A DNA stretch of 64,000 nt, taken from NCBI GenBank assembly GCA_021234155.1, contig JAJEKV010000024.1:10948913-11012912 (forward strand), read 5' to 3'. Positions 63,601 to 64,000 of the stretch are shown one piece after another. Below the pieces are notes generated by a model. The model searched no databases. It was not told the DNA's origin and was given only the letters and a program-made list of their open reading frames with translations. A program made the translations under genes and the position numbers. The stretch comes from Isoetes taiwanensis. Taxonomy: Eukaryota; Streptophyta; Lycopodiopsida; Isoetales; Isoetaceae. Within the stretch, counting starts at the first letter, position 1. Each line of letters opens with the position of its first letter.

Positions 63601-64000
63601 GACTTGGAATTTGTTATGTATTGCCCTCTTGGCGGTTATCCTGATATAATTTCAAAGTCAACTTTGTCCCTTCGCTTCTTCCATTCTTGGATGGGATATT
63701 TCATATATCTCGTATTTCCCACAGGCACTAAATACTCTCGGCTTATATCTTTGATTTAAATCCTCATTATCTAGCACCCTTGCATCATTACTCAGTTCTT
63801 TTCACTTCTATTCCACCCATCCACAGGATGTTCTTGAATGTAACATCTTATATCATCGTATATCTTTGGTTTTATTCTAGCTATGCCCTTGATTTAAATT
63901 TCTTTCATGTCCTTAATATGTTGTACCTACCAAGATAGTCAACTCCAAACCATTGGGATAACTTGAATGCTTATCTACGGTAGATCATACATGACCTAAA
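60620..64000. other. Unassigned AT-rich sequence
   Basis: Frames of 60-117 codons occur on both strands without a recognised family. The minus-strand frame at 61,475-61,681 (KEVSLERVWSLHRLWDV) faintly recalls the DUF4283 region found in plant LINE-type elements, too weak to call. A GC-rich patch lies at 60,690-60,780. No repeat of any other part of the window was noticed. Confidence 0.4.

Overview
This window looks like a gene-poor, repeat-dense stretch of a seed-plant nuclear genome. No intact host gene, rRNA or full-length tRNA gene could be recognised. The evidence for a plant is a Ty3/gypsy chromovirus with a tRNA-iMet primer site, a CACTA-type DNA transposon, TTA and GT microsatellites, and a tandem set of tRNA-derived, SINE-like modules. 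Paralogous copies inside the window differ mainly by one-to-five-base insertions and deletions, often GC-rich. Nearly all reading frames are therefore broken, either by age or by uncorrected long-read error, and most ORFs longer than 60 codons are accidental.

Layout. 1-3640: nothing recognised. 3652-22830 plus 46763-47675: two collinear copies of an about 6.1-kb composite repeat, in the order A-B-C-E, in direct orientation. Copy 1 (3652-17570) is interrupted by a 2.65-kb CACTA element (5364-8011) and by about 5.1 kb of other sequence (10236-15387). Copy 2 (17655-47675) is interrupted by a 23.9-kb LTR retrotransposon on the minus strand (22831-46762). This element has two about 1.67-kb LTRs, a 5-bp target duplication, a primer-binding site, a leader with tandem repeats, then gag, protease, RT, RNase H, integrase and a chromodomain-like end, and a polypurine tract.

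The integrase is split between its zinc-finger part (about 40,830-41,060) and its catalytic core (25,800-26,176) by a further 14.6-kb nested insertion. That insertion holds an about 85-bp tandem repeat, a third partial copy of repeat E, and a GC-rich block (about 33,000-40,500) that seems to carry the remains of a second, plus-strand gypsy element.

47,700-57,200 holds large microsatellites and two pairs of direct repeats. 57,270-59,850 is a second, plus-strand copy of the same retrotransposon family, kept only as LTR, primer site and leader. 60,096-60,595 is a row of four minus-strand tRNA-like modules at about 150-bp spacing. 60,620-64,000 is unassigned.

The nesting gives a relative history: duplication or double insertion of A-B-C-E, then the CACTA and chromovirus insertions, then insertions into the chromovirus. 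The strongest results are the full structure of the nested chromovirus, with an empty-site comparison from a paralogous repeat, and the tRNA-like array. No new enzymatic or defence system was found.
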